From contig PCUH01000103.1 in assembly GCA_002770955.1 (NCBI GenBank), positions 2,537-8,538 on the forward strand: 6,002 nucleotides of DNA. The letters are read 5' to 3'. Below, piece by piece: positions 5,464-6,002 of this stretch (positions are counted from its first letter, which is position 1; each line of letters opens with the position of its first letter). This stretch comes from Flavobacteriales bacterium CG18_big_fil_WC_8_21_14_2_50_32_9 (GTDB lineage Bacteria; Bacteroidota; Bacteroidia; Flavobacteriales_E; Vicingaceae). The position numbers and the translations under genes are program-made. Below the pieces are notes generated by a model. That model was not told the DNA's origin. It saw nothing but the letters and a program-made list of their open reading frames with translations, and did no database searches.

Positions 5464-6002
5464 TTAAGAATAAACAAATTCACCATAAGGACTTTTTATT
5501 GTTAATTTTTTTTCTCCTTTAGCTACTACTTTCCCAACAATTTGGGCATCCACATTAAATGATTTTGATATAGAAATTATTTCATCAGCCAACATTTCAT
5601 CAACATATAATTCCATACGGTGTCCCATATTAAACACTTGATACATTTCTTTCCAATCGGTTTCTGATTGATCTTTAATCAATTTAAACAAAGGCGGAAT
5701 TTCGAATAAATTATCTTTTACTATATGTAAATCATCAATAAAATGAAGGATTTTTGTTTGTGCTCCGCCACTACAATGCACAATACCATCTATTTTTCCT
5801 GCAAATTTTTCTATAATTTTTTTTATAATAGGAGCATAAGTTCGTGTAGGTGATAAAACTAACTTTCCAGCATCAAGTATAGATCCTTCAACCTTATCAG
5901 TTAACTTTTTTCCTCCACAATATACTAACTCGGTTGGGATATTATTATCGTAGGTTTCAGGATATTTTTCGGCAATAGTTTTATCAAATACATCATGACG
6001 AG
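5464..6002 (-). CDS. purM: Phosphoribosylformylglycinamidine cyclo-ligase (AIR synthetase), C-terminal part
   Basis: The frame is open from the right edge to TAA at 5464-5466 and encodes 178 C-terminal residues, a little under half of a Bacteroidota PurM of about 390. The enzyme converts FGAM and ATP to aminoimidazole ribotide, step five of de novo purine synthesis. In order the fragment shows RHDVF at its start, LVYCGGKKLTDKVEG, LSPTRTYAPIIKKI, the glycine-rich HCSGGAQTK loop and EMYQVFNMGHRMELY, then DAQIVGKV near the end. These belong to the C-terminal half, chiefly the AIRS C-terminal domain, of the Bacteroidota-type enzyme. A GTG at 5779-5781 could be mistaken for a start, but homologous sequence continues upstream of it without a break, so the gene is cut only by the window edge. 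prfA follows after 46 bp and is likely in the same transcript. Confidence 0.95.
   Translation of the reverse strand, partial: RHDVFDKTIAEKYPETYDNNIPTELVYCGGKKLTDKVEGSILDAGKLVLSPTRTYAPIIKKIIEKFAGKIDGIVHCSGGAQTKILHFIDDLHIVKDNLFEIPPLFKLIKDQSETDWKEMYQVFNMGHRMELYVDEMLADEIISISKSFNVDAQIVGKVVAKGEKKLTIKSPYGEFVYS

Noticed and set aside
5464..5781. A separate 105-residue gene starting at GTG 5781
   Set aside because: The frame continues upstream without a stop to the window edge and the added residues (LSPTRTYAPIIKKI and others) match PurM, so this is only the tail of purM.
1..6002. CRISPR array, tRNA, rRNA, riboswitch or insertion sequence
   Set aside because: No regularly spaced repeats, cloverleaf-like sequence, long structured leader, transposase or terminal inverted repeats were found; almost all of the window is accounted for by protein-coding genes.

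Overview
The window reads as chromosomal DNA of a Bacteroidota bacterium, most likely in or near the Flavobacteriia. The base composition is strongly AT-rich. Two proteins carry C-terminal domains of the type IX secretion system (T9SS), which is confined to this phylum. Three promoters carry the Bacteroidota-type TAnnTTTG -7 element, and start codons are preceded by A/T-rich leaders rather than strong Shine-Dalgarno sequences. PurM is of the kind with an HCSGGAQTK motif, which I associate with Bacteroidota.

Layout, left to right. (1) The 3' end of a plus-strand T9SS cargo gene (2-160) converges on a minus-strand secreted lamin-tail-like/T9SS protein (296-1075). A perfect 14-bp hairpin (215-250), flanked by A- and T-rich sequence, lies between them and can serve as a terminator in both directions. 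(2) On the minus strand, pyrF (2168-2983) is followed 18 bp later by an SPFH/band-7 membrane protein (1157-2149), probably as one operon read from a promoter at 3001-3032. (3) A plus-strand gene for an AAA+ ATPase with a DUF4143-type C-terminus (3149-4285) stands alone among minus-strand housekeeping genes. (4) On the minus strand again lie the 3' part of purM (5464-6002, running off the window) and prfA (4338-5417), 46 bp apart and probably co-transcribed.

The housekeeping content is de novo purine synthesis (purM), de novo pyrimidine synthesis (pyrF) and translation termination (prfA). From memory, purM-prfA-pyrF is a recurrent order in Flavobacteriia. If so, the ATPase gene is an insertion that splits the cluster, and pyrF depends on its own promoter.

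The most unusual stretch is the divergent intergenic region 2984-3148. It holds opposed promoters for pyrF and the ATPase gene, an 18-bp perfect AT palindrome, a 12-bp direct repeat bracketing the ATPase -7 box with a 32-bp period, and a seven-codon upstream ORF whose stop overlaps the ATPase start as ATGA. I see no CRISPR array, tRNA, rRNA, insertion sequence or evident defence system. Nothing here convincingly amounts to a wholly new system; the ATPase cassette and its control region are the best candidates for follow-up.
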